Shown: positions 52,809-61,140 of the stretch, in pieces | Layout of the letters: each line of letters starts with the position of its first letter | Numbering within the stretch: position 1 is the stretch's first letter | Origin: JAYFQF01 sp034927285 | GTDB taxonomy: Bacteria > Bacillota > Peptococcia > DRI-13 > UBA5745 | Assembly (NCBI GenBank): GCA_034927285.1 | Contig: JAYFQF010000009.1 | Coordinates: 19,426-83,425 of the forward strand | DNA: 64,000 bases | Reading direction: 5' to 3' | Made by a program: the position numbers and the translations under genes | Notes under the pieces: model-generated | Database searches by the model: none | The model's input: only the letters and a program-made list of their open reading frames with translations | Told to the model about the DNA's origin: nothing

Positions 52809-52891
52809 AACCGATTATGGGGACGGCACAAAGTTTGAGCTGAACCGGATTATGGGGCAGCACAAAAAGGGACGTTCTGGGCAGTACAAAA
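52809..52891 (+). repeat. Imperfect direct repeats after the peroxiredoxin gene
   Basis: AACCGATTATGGGG (52809) and AACCGGATTATGGGG (52843) are each followed by a GCACAAA-like segment; a third partial copy (CTGGGCAGTACAAAA) follows. They resemble decayed ends of a mobile element, but no coding remnant is visible. Confidence 0.6.
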
Positions 52892-52900
52892 GAGTTAAGG

Positions 52901-52940
52901 AAAAAAGCCGATGCCGCATTCAAACGGCCCCGGCTTTTTT
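52901..52940. terminator. Bidirectional terminator between peroxiredoxin and LRR genes
   Basis: AAAAAAGCCG pairs with CGGCTTTTTT around a 20-nt GC-rich loop, so both strands have T-runs. Confidence 0.8.
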
Positions 52941-52947
52941 CCTATGT

Positions 52948-55368
52948 TTATTCTTCCCCGGCGGCGGGGTAAGGCCATAGCTCCCTGACTACGGAGTTTT
53001 CCGGCATTATGGCGGCTAGTTGTTTTTCATAAGCCTCTTTTGACCCGGGGGGAACCAAAAGGGTCAGGGGATGAGAGATCCCGTCGAATATCCCGATATT
53101 CCACGCGGGGGGCGCCGGGCTTTGAAAGGTCACCTGGCTGAGCTTACGGCAATCCTTTAAGGCAAAAGGGGCCATTTTCTTAAGCGAAGCGGGGAAGCAT
53201 ACCTGCTTGAGACTTTGACTGGGAGAAAACGCCCCGTCGCCTATTTCCGTCACGGAAGCCGGAACGCTGAAAGCAGCGGCCTGTTTGCCGGCGGGATATT
53301 GGATCAGGACGGTCTTTTTCTGATTATACAGCACTCCCTGGCCGTCGGAGGAATAGACAGGATTTTTTGCATCTACCGTGATGGCGGTCAGGTTCTGGCA
53401 ATGGAGAAAGGCCAGATACTGGATCTGCGTCACGGAAGCCGGGATGCTGAAGGCGGCGGCTTTTTTGCCGGCGGGGTACTGGAGCAGGGCGCTCTTTGCC
53501 TTATCGTACAATACGCCTTCGTCGGAGGAATAAGCGGCATTTTCCGGAGCCGCCATGATGGCGGCCAGGTTCTGGCAATGGTAAAAACCAAGATACCGGA
53601 TCTGGATCACCGAGGCGGGGATGGTGAAAACCGCGGCCTTTTTTCCCGGCGGATACTGGAGCAGGGCGCTTTTTTCCTTATCATACAATACACCGCCCCC
53701 GTCGGAAGAATAGGCGGGATTTTCCGGAGCCACGGTGATGGCCTCAAGGCCCTGGCAATTCAAAAAGGCATGACAGCCTATGGATTCCACCGCCGGGGGA
53801 ACGGATATGCTTTCCAGGCCGTGGCAGTCGGAAAACGCATAATTGCTGATTTTTGTCACCGAGGCGGGAATGCTGAAGACAGCGGCTTTTTTGCCCGGCG
53901 GATACTGGAGCAGGGTTGTTTTTTTCTTATCATAAAGCACGCCCTCTCCATCCGAGGAGTAAGCGGGGTTTTCCGGATGCACCGTAATGGAGCCCAGGTT
54001 TGCGCAGCCGGAAAAGGCGTTGATCCCGATGGAGGTTACCCGGCAGGGGATTTCGACGCTTCCCAGGCTGCCGCAATGGTAAAAGGCGTTGCTGCCCAGG
54101 CTCTTCAGGGAAGAAGGAAGGGAAATGCCGATCAGGCCGGCGCAATTAAAGAAGGCGCCGTCTTCTATTTTTTCCAGGGAGGCGCCGGCCTCAAAAGCCA
54201 CGTCTTTTAGTCCGTGGCAATGGTAAAAGGCGTTATTGCCCAGGCCCTTCAGGGAAGAGGGAAGGGAAATGCTGATCAGGCCGGCGCAATTGCGAAAAGC
54301 GCTGTCTCCGATCTTTTCCAGTGAAGAAGGACCGTCAATGGTTACGCTAAAAAGACCGGCGCAATTTGCGAAGGCCTCCATGGCGATGCTTTTTACCCCG
54401 GGGGGAATGACGATGCCTTCCAGGCGGCGGCATGACCGGAAAGCCGCCCTGCCGATCTCCGTAACGCCGGAAGGAATGATGATATTTTTCAGGTTTTCGG
54501 CGCTTTCAAAAGCTCCGGGGCCGATTTTTGTCACCGTATCCGGGATTACGTAGCTTTCCCGGCTTTTTGCGGGCATATAACGGAGCAGGGCCGTTTTTTC
54601 TTTATCAAACAGCTGGCCCTCCGGGTCGGAAGAAAAGAGCGGGTTTTGCGGATCCACCCGAATGGCCCCCAGACTTTTGCAGCCGTCGAATACCCGGTCC
54701 CCTAAGGCTTTCAGGGAAGCGGGAAGGTTAAGGCCGGCCAGGTTCTGGCAGTCATAGAACACCCAGCCCCCCAGAGTTTCCAGGGAAGGGGGCAGATTCA
54801 TCCTTGTCAGGCGGGGACAATTCCTGAAGGCGTCGTCGCCGATGGCGGTCAGGGCGGAGGGCAGGGCGACGCTTGTCAGCACATTGCAATGACAAAACGC
54901 TCCGCTGCCTATGCTTTTCAGGGAAGGAGGCAGGCTGATGTCCGCCAGATTAGTGCAGTGAGAAAAGGCGGATTTGCCGATGGCTGTAACGCCGGCCCTG
55001 ATTTTTACGCTTTTTACCAGGTTGCCGTAGAGGGCCTTGCCTTTTTGGATCCAGTGGCTCATCCCGGAGTCGTTGGAAATGATCAGCTTGCCGCCGGCCG
55101 TATCCAGTTTCCAGAAGGAACCCCTGGCGGTTAAATCCGGCATCGGCGTCAATTCCGGAAGGACCGGCGCGGCTGCCGGCTGCCTTGAAAAAAACTGTTT
55201 TTGCTCATCGGAGCTTCCTCCTTTGGTTTCCCTGAATCTTTGCTGCCCGGGAATCGTTGTTTGGGGATACCGCCATAGCCTTGGTGCGGTCCTCTTTGGC
55301 GGCTCAATTTTATCGTAAGAGGGAAAAAAACGGGAAACAATCCTACGGTATTGGGTTTTTAAAAACAT
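52948..55368 (-). CDS. BspA-type leucine-rich repeat protein
   Basis: The 806-residue frame consists mostly of LRR_5 repeats (for example IGDSAFRNCAGLISISLPSSLKGLG). Nearly identical blocks of about 70 residues alternate with NPAYSSDGGGVLYDKEKSALLQYPP segments. Such proteins often mediate adhesion, but no signal peptide or cell-wall anchor is seen here. The start is doubtful. The open frame reaches 55368 without a ribosome-binding site. A well-placed GGAGG (55217-55221) and ATG (55208) exist in another frame, and a run of seven A/T bases (55188-55194) would bring that start into the LRR frame by a one-base slip. Confidence 0.85.
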   Translation of the reverse strand: MFLKTQYRRIVSRFFPSYDKIEPPKRTAPRLWRYPQTTIPGQQRFRETKGGSSDEQKQFFSRQPAAAPVLPELTPMPDLTARGSFWKLDTAGGKLIISNDSGMSHWIQKGKALYGNLVKSVKIRAGVTAIGKSAFSHCTNLADISLPPSLKSIGSGAFCHCNVLTSVALPSALTAIGDDAFRNCPRLTRMNLPPSLETLGGWVFYDCQNLAGLNLPASLKALGDRVFDGCKSLGAIRVDPQNPLFSSDPEGQLFDKEKTALLRYMPAKSRESYVIPDTVTKIGPGAFESAENLKNIIIPSGVTEIGRAAFRSCRRLEGIVIPPGVKSIAMEAFANCAGLFSVTIDGPSSLEKIGDSAFRNCAGLISISLPSSLKGLGNNAFYHCHGLKDVAFEAGASLEKIEDGAFFNCAGLIGISLPSSLKSLGSNAFYHCGSLGSVEIPCRVTSIGINAFSGCANLGSITVHPENPAYSSDGEGVLYDKKKTTLLQYPPGKKAAVFSIPASVTKISNYAFSDCHGLESISVPPAVESIGCHAFLNCQGLEAITVAPENPAYSSDGGGVLYDKEKSALLQYPPGKKAAVFTIPASVIQIRYLGFYHCQNLAAIMAAPENAAYSSDEGVLYDKAKSALLQYPAGKKAAAFSIPASVTQIQYLAFLHCQNLTAITVDAKNPVYSSDGQGVLYNQKKTVLIQYPAGKQAAAFSVPASVTEIGDGAFSPSQSLKQVCFPASLKKMAPFALKDCRKLSQVTFQSPAPPAWNIGIFDGISHPLTLLVPPGSKEAYEKQLAAIMPENSVVRELWPYPAAGEE

Positions 55369-55544
55369 TTTTCCGGATGGAGAAGGGCCGGGGAATCGGA
55401 GTATTGGGTTTTTGCGGAAAAAGACCTCCTCTGCCTAGGCGAAGAAATTTTCTGAGCAGAGTTTCTAGCCGCTGTCATCCCGTTTACTCAAGACCGGACA
55501 GGCAGAAAGATCCGCCGGGCAAAAGGAAAAAATAGCGCCGAAAT

Positions 55545-55584
55545 CAAAAACAGACGGCCTTGCCATTTTTGAGCAAGACCGTCT
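55545..55584 (-). terminator. Intrinsic terminator of the lipoprotein gene
   Basis: AGACGGCCTTGC pairs imperfectly with GCAAGACCGTCT; on the minus strand TTTTTG follows. The rest of 55369-55657 shows no gene. Confidence 0.75.
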
Positions 55585-55657
55585 GCTTTTCAGAAACGTT
55601 ATCCGGGAAGTCCTTGGATGCTTTTGCGATCCTTGAAAACCGGCTGTGCCGGGGCCT

Positions 55658-56506
55658 TTAGTTCAGCTGCAGCAGGCTAAGACCGTAATCGCTGAGCAGT
55701 GGCTGGTAAATGGCCGAAGGAATTTCGAAAATCTGGTCGCCGGCGGCATAAGAGGCCAGGGTATAAGGGGAGAAGGTCAAGGTCAGACCTTCTCCATGGA
55801 TAAAGGAGGCATTGGCCCCCGACTGCCCGGCCCAGCCGGCCGCGATATCCTGATACTCCGGCCAGAGCCCTTCGGCCAGCTCTTTCTGTTGGATCTGAGC
55901 CAGGATTTCCTCAGTTATCGCGGTTTCCATAGCCTCCGGGTCGGCGGCCAGGTCCAGGGGGGTAATAAATTGGGCATTTTCCACATCAAAAAGCCAGGAC
56001 AGGCTGGCGTGGTTGGGGTGAGCGCCGCCGTAGTAGCTCCCGAAATTCACCTGGACGCTGATCAGGTTTGGGGTCTGATAAAGCTGATAACCGGCTTCAT
56101 CACTGTAGGGCTGATGGGGGCCCAGGGGTTCCTGCTGCTCAAAATCCGCGGCCTCTTTCATGGCGGCCAGGCTCTTTTGGAGATAGTCGTTTACCTTGGC
56201 GTTAAAAACCTCGGCAGCTTTGACGACGCCGGCCCCGGCTTCGTCGGCAGGCACCATCCGGGGCAGCCGGTAATCGTATTCCCCAAAGAGATATTGCGTT
56301 TCTTCGCCGCTTTCGGGAGCGGTGTAAGTGATGGTAAAGCTGCCGGTTTCCAGCCGGTCCTCAATGGAGAAGGACTGGCCTTCAGGAGCTGGGGGCTGGC
56401 TTTGTCCGGCGGCGGGGGCCGTTCCGGCAGCGGCGTTTTGTCCGCAGCCGGCCAGCAAGCTAAAGCAGCATAATGCCGCAAGCGCCATCGGTTTGTTTCT
56501 TTTCAT
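55658..56506 (-). CDS. Lipoprotein with DUF3298/RsiV-like domain
   Basis: The signal ends in LLAGCG (lipobox, Cys near 21), followed by an Ala/Pro/Gln linker and a domain resembling DUF3298 or the C-terminal part of RsiV/PdaC-type proteins (NFGSYYGGAHPNHAS, FSPYTLASYAAGDQIFEIP). It should be anchored on the outer face of the membrane; the role is unknown. The ATG at 56506 (AGGAAGAA upstream) starts with the lipoprotein signal; the frame is open to 56563. Length 282. Confidence 0.85.
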   Translation of the reverse strand: MKRNKPMALAALCCFSLLAGCGQNAAAGTAPAAGQSQPPAPEGQSFSIEDRLETGSFTITYTAPESGEETQYLFGEYDYRLPRMVPADEAGAGVVKAAEVFNAKVNDYLQKSLAAMKEAADFEQQEPLGPHQPYSDEAGYQLYQTPNLISVQVNFGSYYGGAHPNHASLSWLFDVENAQFITPLDLAADPEAMETAITEEILAQIQQKELAEGLWPEYQDIAAGWAGQSGANASFIHGEGLTLTFSPYTLASYAAGDQIFEIPSAIYQPLLSDYGLSLLQLN

Positions 56507-56679
56507 GGGGTTCTTCCTTTCCTGGGTTATTTCTTCCAAAATAAATGATAATGAAATTCGCACAGTTCATTATATCATGAATTCCCGATTGCAACGCGGC
56601 CGGCCCCTCGCTTCGCCATTATCGCGCGGCCCGCCGCGGGCGGAGAATTATGATAAAATTCATTCTTGATTATATCATG

Positions 56680-56741
56680 GGGAGCCTGCAACTGCCGTGT
56701 CAATTAATTCTATTGACAGGAGGCTCCCGAGAGAATAATAT
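56680..56741 (+). promoter_or_regulatory. Promoter of the SPFH gene inside nested inverted repeats
   Basis: TTGACA (56713-56718) and TAATAT (56736-56741) are 17 bp apart. The -35 is the right half of TGTCAAT-N7-ATTGACA (56698-56718), which is nested inside GGGAGCCT/AGGCTCCC (56680-56687, 56721-56728). Such symmetry around a -35 suggests repressor control. Confidence 0.65.
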
Positions 56742-56831
56742 GAATATGATATCATTTAGATATCAGAAGAATAAGATGAAATGAATGTAATTCGTTCCTT
56801 TTTAACGGAGGAATGGAAAGAAGGAGAAGCT

Positions 56832-57872
56832 ATGACAAACGAAATCAAGAAAGAAAATCCGGCGGCGGTGGAAAAGGTGATTAAAGGCAAGAGCGGCGGA
56901 CTGATGCTGCTTTTTTCCCTGGCGCTGGAAATCGGCTCCCTGCTGTTTTTTATCCTCAGCACTTCGTTTAACTATTTCCTGAGGGCTTATTTAGGGCAGG
57001 TGGCGACTTATTTTTTCCTGATTCCCGCTTTGGCCGTCACCGCCTTCATCATCGCCCCTATCCTTTTTTGCGGCCTGCGGGTCATCAATCCCAATGAAGC
57101 TCTGGTTCTGACCCTCTTTGGAAAATATTACGGCACCCTCAAGACTCCGGGTTTTTACTGGGTGAACCCCTTTTGCAGCGGCATAAACCCCGTGGCAAAG
57201 TCCTCATTCCAGGTTAAGCCCGCCGGGACCGCGGCGGCGGGCCAGGGGGCGGCGATTGTGGAGGACAGCCCTGCCGGCAGAGGCAAGAAGCTGTCCCTGA
57301 AAGCCTTGACCTTAAATAACGGCAAGCAGAAAATCAATGACGAGCTGGGCAACCCCATCGAAATCGGCGTCAATGTGATCTGGCGGATCACCGATACCGC
57401 CAAAGCGGTTTTTAATGTGGATAATTTCAAGGAATACCTTTCCATCCAGTGCGACAGCGCCCTGCGGAACATCGCCAGAAGCTATCCTTATGACGTGTCT
57501 TCCGGCGGGGATGAAAAATCTTTGCGGGGCTCCAGTCAGGAAGTGGCCCTGCGGCTGAAAGAGGAACTGCAGGAAAAGGTGGATGTGGCCGGCATAGAGA
57601 TCCTGGAAGCCCGTATAACCCACCTGGCCTACGCTCCGGAAATTGCCGCCGCCATGTTGCAGCGGCAGCAGGCCTCTGCTATTATTGAAGCCAGGCAGAT
57701 GATCGTGGAGGGAGCCGTGGGTATGGTGGAAATGGCTCTCCATAAACTCAGCCAGCAGGAAATTGTTTCCTTGGACGACGAGCGTAAGGCCGCCATGGTC
57801 AGTAACCTCCTGGTGGTCCTTTGCGGCAACCGGGACGCTCAGCCCATTGTAAACAGCGGCTCTATTTATTAA
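56832..57872 (+). CDS. SPFH/Band 7 domain membrane protein
   Basis: This 346-residue protein has two N-terminal membrane helices (about 20-45 and 55-85), then an SPFH domain (INPNEALVLTLFGKYYGTL, NPIEIGVNVIWRITDTAKAVFNVDNF, IEILEARITHLAYAPEIAAAMLQRQQASAIIEAR). SPFH proteins form membrane microdomain scaffolds or chaperone assemblies. The ATG at 56832 has AAGGAG about 6 nt before it. The gene is followed after 1 nt by a small ribbon-helix-helix-like gene. Confidence 0.93.
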   Translation: MTNEIKKENPAAVEKVIKGKSGGLMLLFSLALEIGSLLFFILSTSFNYFLRAYLGQVATYFFLIPALAVTAFIIAPILFCGLRVINPNEALVLTLFGKYYGTLKTPGFYWVNPFCSGINPVAKSSFQVKPAGTAAAGQGAAIVEDSPAGRGKKLSLKALTLNNGKQKINDELGNPIEIGVNVIWRITDTAKAVFNVDNFKEYLSIQCDSALRNIARSYPYDVSSGGDEKSLRGSSQEVALRLKEELQEKVDVAGIEILEARITHLAYAPEIAAAMLQRQQASAIIEARQMIVEGAVGMVEMALHKLSQQEIVSLDDERKAAMVSNLLVVLCGNRDAQPIVNSGSIY

Positions 57873-57873
57873 G

Positions 57874-58068
57874 ATGAGCAGGGCGGATAAAGGGGCCTTG
57901 GCTCCGGAGAGCCAGGATGCCGGAAAGGAAAAAAAGCAAATATTGCTTCGGTTATCGCCCTCCCTGTGGCAGGACCTGGCGGCCTGGGCCGAGGACGATT
58001 TCCGCTCGATCAACGGGCAAATCGAGTATCTGCTGACCCAGGCGGTAAGGAAACGTAAAAATCAATAG
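57874..58068 (+). CDS. Small Arc/ribbon-helix-helix-like protein
   Basis: The last 45 of 64 residues (ILLRLSPSLWQDLAAWAEDD, then FRSINGQIEYLLTQAVRKRK) follow the beta strand-helix-helix pattern of Arc-type proteins. The first 18 residues are charged and probably flexible. The start codon comes 1 nt after the SPFH stop, so the two are translationally coupled. It may bind DNA and autoregulate the pair, or serve as a partner of the SPFH protein; there is no toxin-like gene next to it. Confidence 0.8.
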   Translation: MSRADKGALAPESQDAGKEKKQILLRLSPSLWQDLAAWAEDDFRSINGQIEYLLTQAVRKRKNQ

Positions 58069-58146
58069 CCCTCCGGCAGACTCTCGGCTGTTCCTGAAGG
58101 TCCGGCTAAGGCTTGTCCTGTTTTGGAGGCGAAGGAGCGAAAGAGG

Positions 58147-58611
58147 ATGGAAAAACCGGCAAGGCGGGTAAAGGATTCCTTGACAGAGCAGGTTCAGATC
58201 GTACAGCAGACCCATATGAACGGCTATCATCGGTTATTTGGCGGACAACTGATCGCCTGGATGGATGTTGTGGCCGGCGTGGTGGGCCGGCGTCACAGCG
58301 GTATGATGGTGACCACCGCAGCCATCGACAATCTGCAGTTTCTGGCGCCTGCCTATGTGGACGACATGATCGTGATTACCGGGCGGGTAACTTATGTGGG
58401 GCACACTTCCATGGAAGTGCGTCTGGACGCCGAGATCGAGGCAAGAGACGGCAGCAGAACACCCCTGAACCGGGCTTATTTTGTGATGGTGGCCCTGGAT
58501 GAACTGGAGCGGCCGGCGGAGGCGCCGAAATTGATCCTGGAAACGGAAGAAGAAAAGCGGGAGTGGGAAGCGGCCAGGGCCCGGGTGGAGGCCCGGAAGG
58601 CCCGGCGCTAG
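58147..58611 (+). CDS. Hotdog-fold acyl-CoA thioesterase
   Basis: This 154-residue protein resembles the YciA/BACH-type thioesterases: the opening VQIVQQTHMNGYHRLFGGQLIAWMD aligns with their ANxxGxxFGG-type active-site region, and APAYVDDMIVITGRVTYVGHTSMEV with the hotdog strand. It hydrolyses acyl-CoA esters. AAGGAG lies 8 nt before the ATG; an earlier TTG at 58123 is less likely. Confidence 0.88.
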   Translation: MEKPARRVKDSLTEQVQIVQQTHMNGYHRLFGGQLIAWMDVVAGVVGRRHSGMMVTTAAIDNLQFLAPAYVDDMIVITGRVTYVGHTSMEVRLDAEIEARDGSRTPLNRAYFVMVALDELERPAEAPKLILETEEEKREWEAARARVEARKARR

Positions 58612-58743
58612 GCTATTAATAAGACCGTCGGTTCTTGGCGTTCCGGCATTGTTTTTGATCTCGGAGAAAGGGAGTTTTCCTCGGAGCATTTTGACTGATT
58701 CTCGACGATAATATTCCAGGCAGTTTTACGTTGAGCTTCGCTA

Positions 58744-58772
58744 TTGCATTTTCGAATCATAAAACTTATAAT
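58744..58772 (+). promoter_or_regulatory. Promoter of the FecCD/FmdE operon
   Basis: TTGCAT (58744-58749) and TATAAT (58767-58772) have 17-bp spacing, about 205 nt before the first gene. The preceding 58612-58743 contains no gene. Confidence 0.8.
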
Positions 58773-58778
58773 AAAAAA

Positions 58779-58976
58779 AATGTTGTTGCCCACGAAGGGC
58801 GCAGTTGCTGTCAGAAGATGGCTTATGTGGTGATAATCCCGCTTATATTTTTGAAATAATTATCGTGAAGGTAATTTTGTTTCCTGAAAGAAACAAGTTG
58901 CCTTCACTTTTTTTGTTTCAAGGAGATGTTTTTGGGATAAGTAAGGAACCGGATAAAGAAAGAGAGGAATATAAAA
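58779..58976 (+). promoter_or_regulatory. Structured leader with terminator: riboswitch candidate
   Basis: The leader starts with a small GCCC-ACGAA-GGGC hairpin (58788-58800), continues through about 60 nt of mixed sequence, and has a GATAAT/ATTATC pairing (58832-58837, 58859-58864). It ends in a strong terminator at 58865-58914: GTGAAGGTAA/TTGCCTTCAC with inner TTGTTTC/GAAACAA, then T7. A terminator between promoter and gene suggests transcription attenuation, probably by the imported metal or cofactor. I did not recognise a known riboswitch class. Confidence 0.6.
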
Positions 58977-60104
58977 ATGAAGAAATATTTTATGTCCTTG
59001 CTCGCAGCGCTGATGATTTTGTCATTGGCAGCCTGCGGGGATTCCAATTCGCCATCTTCAGTACCGAATGAGAGCCAAACTTCAGGACCAAAAACACCGA
59101 ATGCGGAAGGAACCAGAGACATCACGGACAGTGCCGGCCGGCAAGTGACAATTCCTAATACTGTAAAAAGCATTGTTTGTGTCAATGTCGGAGCTTTGCG
59201 TTATACTTGCTATATGAAGGCCCAAGACCTGGTTGTGGGTGTGGAGGATGGCGAGCAGAAAGCCACTTTAGCCCGTCTCTATAACTACGTAAATTTTGAC
59301 GAATTCTCAAAACTGCCTGTGATTGGAACTAATGGAGAACACTACCCGGAGACGATTATTCAAGCCAATCCCGACGTGATCATTATGACGGCTTCATCCA
59401 ATGACGACGCCGATGCGCTGCAGCAAAAAACAAACATACCCGTTGTTGTCGTTCCCGGCAGCGATACCACCATGGATAACGGCGCTTATAAAACCATTCA
59501 AATTATGGGGGAGGTATACGGAAAAGAAGATCGTGCCAATGAGCTGATTGCCTACATGGACAGCGTCAAGGCGGAACTGGATTCCCGTACGGCAAATATT
59601 TCGGAAGCGGATAAGCCGACCGTTTATGTAGGCGGCGTGTCGTACAAAGGCGCTCACGGGTTCGAGGGAACTGAAGCCAATTATGGTCCCTTGGCCATTA
59701 TTCACGCAAGGAATCTGGCCGATGAAACCGGACAGACCGGAGCTTTTAATATTGATCCTGAAAAGGTTTTGGCCTGGGATCCGGATTATATTTTTGTCGA
59801 CTTTAACGGAATGGATTTAATTAAAGAGGATTATGCGAAAAATCCGGACTATTACAGCAGCCTGGCTGCCGTCAAAGAAGGGAGAGTCTATTCCCAGATT
59901 TCCTTCCGCTCCAGCGCCGCAAACCTGGAAACCGCGCTGGCTGACGCCTATTATGCCGCCGCGGTTATTTACCCGGAACAGTTTAAAGATATTGATCCCG
60001 TTGAAAAAGCGGGAGAAATTTTTGAAACTTTTCTCGGGACCAATCCCTATAACGATCTGAAGGAGGCCGGCTATGAGTTCAGGGCCGTCACCATTGGAGA
60101 ATAA
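58977..60104 (+). CDS. Fe/metal-complex ABC transporter substrate-binding lipoprotein
   Basis: A lipoprotein signal (LAACG, Cys20) precedes a FepB/BtuF-type periplasmic-binding fold (RDITDSAGRQVTIPNTVKSI, ETIIQANPDVIIMTASS). This class binds siderophores, heme, cobalamin or, in MolBCA-type systems, molybdate/tungstate. The neighbouring FmdE gene favours a metal linked to molybdenum or tungsten enzymes, but this is inference. Length 375. It overlaps the permease gene by 32 nt. Confidence 0.92.
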   Translation: MKKYFMSLLAALMILSLAACGDSNSPSSVPNESQTSGPKTPNAEGTRDITDSAGRQVTIPNTVKSIVCVNVGALRYTCYMKAQDLVVGVEDGEQKATLARLYNYVNFDEFSKLPVIGTNGEHYPETIIQANPDVIIMTASSNDDADALQQKTNIPVVVVPGSDTTMDNGAYKTIQIMGEVYGKEDRANELIAYMDSVKAELDSRTANISEADKPTVYVGGVSYKGAHGFEGTEANYGPLAIIHARNLADETGQTGAFNIDPEKVLAWDPDYIFVDFNGMDLIKEDYAKNPDYYSSLAAVKEGRVYSQISFRSSAANLETALADAYYAAAVIYPEQFKDIDPVEKAGEIFETFLGTNPYNDLKEAGYEFRAVTIGE

Positions 60105-61140
60105 ACAGTTGGATTCGGACTATCGCCGCAACCAAGAGCGCAGCATCCTCTTTTTAACGGCCCTGCTGCTTTTCCTGATATTAACGGTTCTGTTGTCCCT
60201 GTGTGCGGGATCCTATGACACACCGATCGCGGAATTGATCCGTGGAATTGCGGGAAAAGCAACCGACGACAAGATCAATATCATCGTGCGCAATAACCGG
60301 ATGCCGCGCATTCTGACCGCAATTATCGCTGGCGCAGGCCTGGGCGTTTCCGGGTGCGTACTGCAGGCAATTCTCCGAAATCCGCTGGCATCGGCATCAA
60401 CTCTCGGCGTTTCCCAGGGCGCCAGCTTTGGCGCTGCTTTCGCTATTATTGTGTTAAATGTCGGCGCAATGGGCGGTCTTGGTAATGTGGCGATTTCTCT
60501 TTGCGCGTTTGTCGGGAGTATGGCTGTCGCCTTCATTATTTTGGGCCTGTCCAAGATCAGACAGATTTCTCCCGAGGGAGTTGTGCTTGCCGGTGTGGCA
60601 ATCAGCGCTATGTTCACGGGCGCAACCACATTGATCCAGTATTTTGCCAATGAGATTCAGCTTGCAACTATGGTTTTCTGGACTTTTGGAGACTTAGGGA
60701 GCACCAACTGGACGGACATTTCCCTGATGGGCTGTGTTGTGCTTGTCGTCAGTGTCTATTATTTCCTACATCGCTGGGACTATAACGCCCTGCTGAACGG
60801 ATCGGAAACGGCCGCAAGCCTTGGAATCAACGTCAGGAGGCTGACGCTGATCAACATGATCCTCTGCTGTTTTACGGCTTCCACAATTGTATCTTACATC
60901 GGCCTGATCAGTTTCATTGGTTTGGTTGCCCCTCATATCGTCCGTTTAGTCTTGGGGAATAACCACGTTTATCTCGTTCCGGGCTCCATTCTTGCCGGCG
61001 CCGCCCTCCTGCTGCTGGGCGATTTGTTTTCGCGGACAGTTATCAGCCCGGTCATTCTTCCGATTGGCGCCATTACCTCTTTCCTGGGCGGGCCTTTGTT
61101 TCTCTATTTACTGTTTGAAGGGGGGAAAAAAGAATGCTGA
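60073..61140 (+). CDS. FecCD-family ABC transporter permease
   Basis: This 355-residue protein has about ten helices and the FecCD motifs (RMPRILTAIIAGAGLGVSGC, LGVSQGASFGA, FIGLVAPHIVRLVLG). The ATG at 60073 has AAGGAGG 7 nt before it, inside the end of the preceding gene. It pairs with the ATPase at 61134, which overlaps it by 7 nt. Confidence 0.94.
   Translation: MSSGPSPLENKQLDSDYRRNQERSILFLTALLLFLILTVLLSLCAGSYDTPIAELIRGIAGKATDDKINIIVRNNRMPRILTAIIAGAGLGVSGCVLQAILRNPLASASTLGVSQGASFGAAFAIIVLNVGAMGGLGNVAISLCAFVGSMAVAFIILGLSKIRQISPEGVVLAGVAISAMFTGATTLIQYFANEIQLATMVFWTFGDLGSTNWTDISLMGCVVLVVSVYYFLHRWDYNALLNGSETAASLGINVRRLTLINMILCCFTASTIVSYIGLISFIGLVAPHIVRLVLGNNHVYLVPGSILAGAALLLLGDLFSRTVISPVILPIGAITSFLGGPLFLYLLFEGGKKEC

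Noticed and set aside
57874..58068. Antitoxin of a toxin-antitoxin pair
   Set aside because: The fold fits, but the partner gene is an SPFH membrane protein and no toxin-like gene is adjacent.
58608..58793. Minus-strand 61-codon frame before the FecCD operon
   Set aside because: It covers the operon promoter and has no ribosome-binding site or recognisable similarity.
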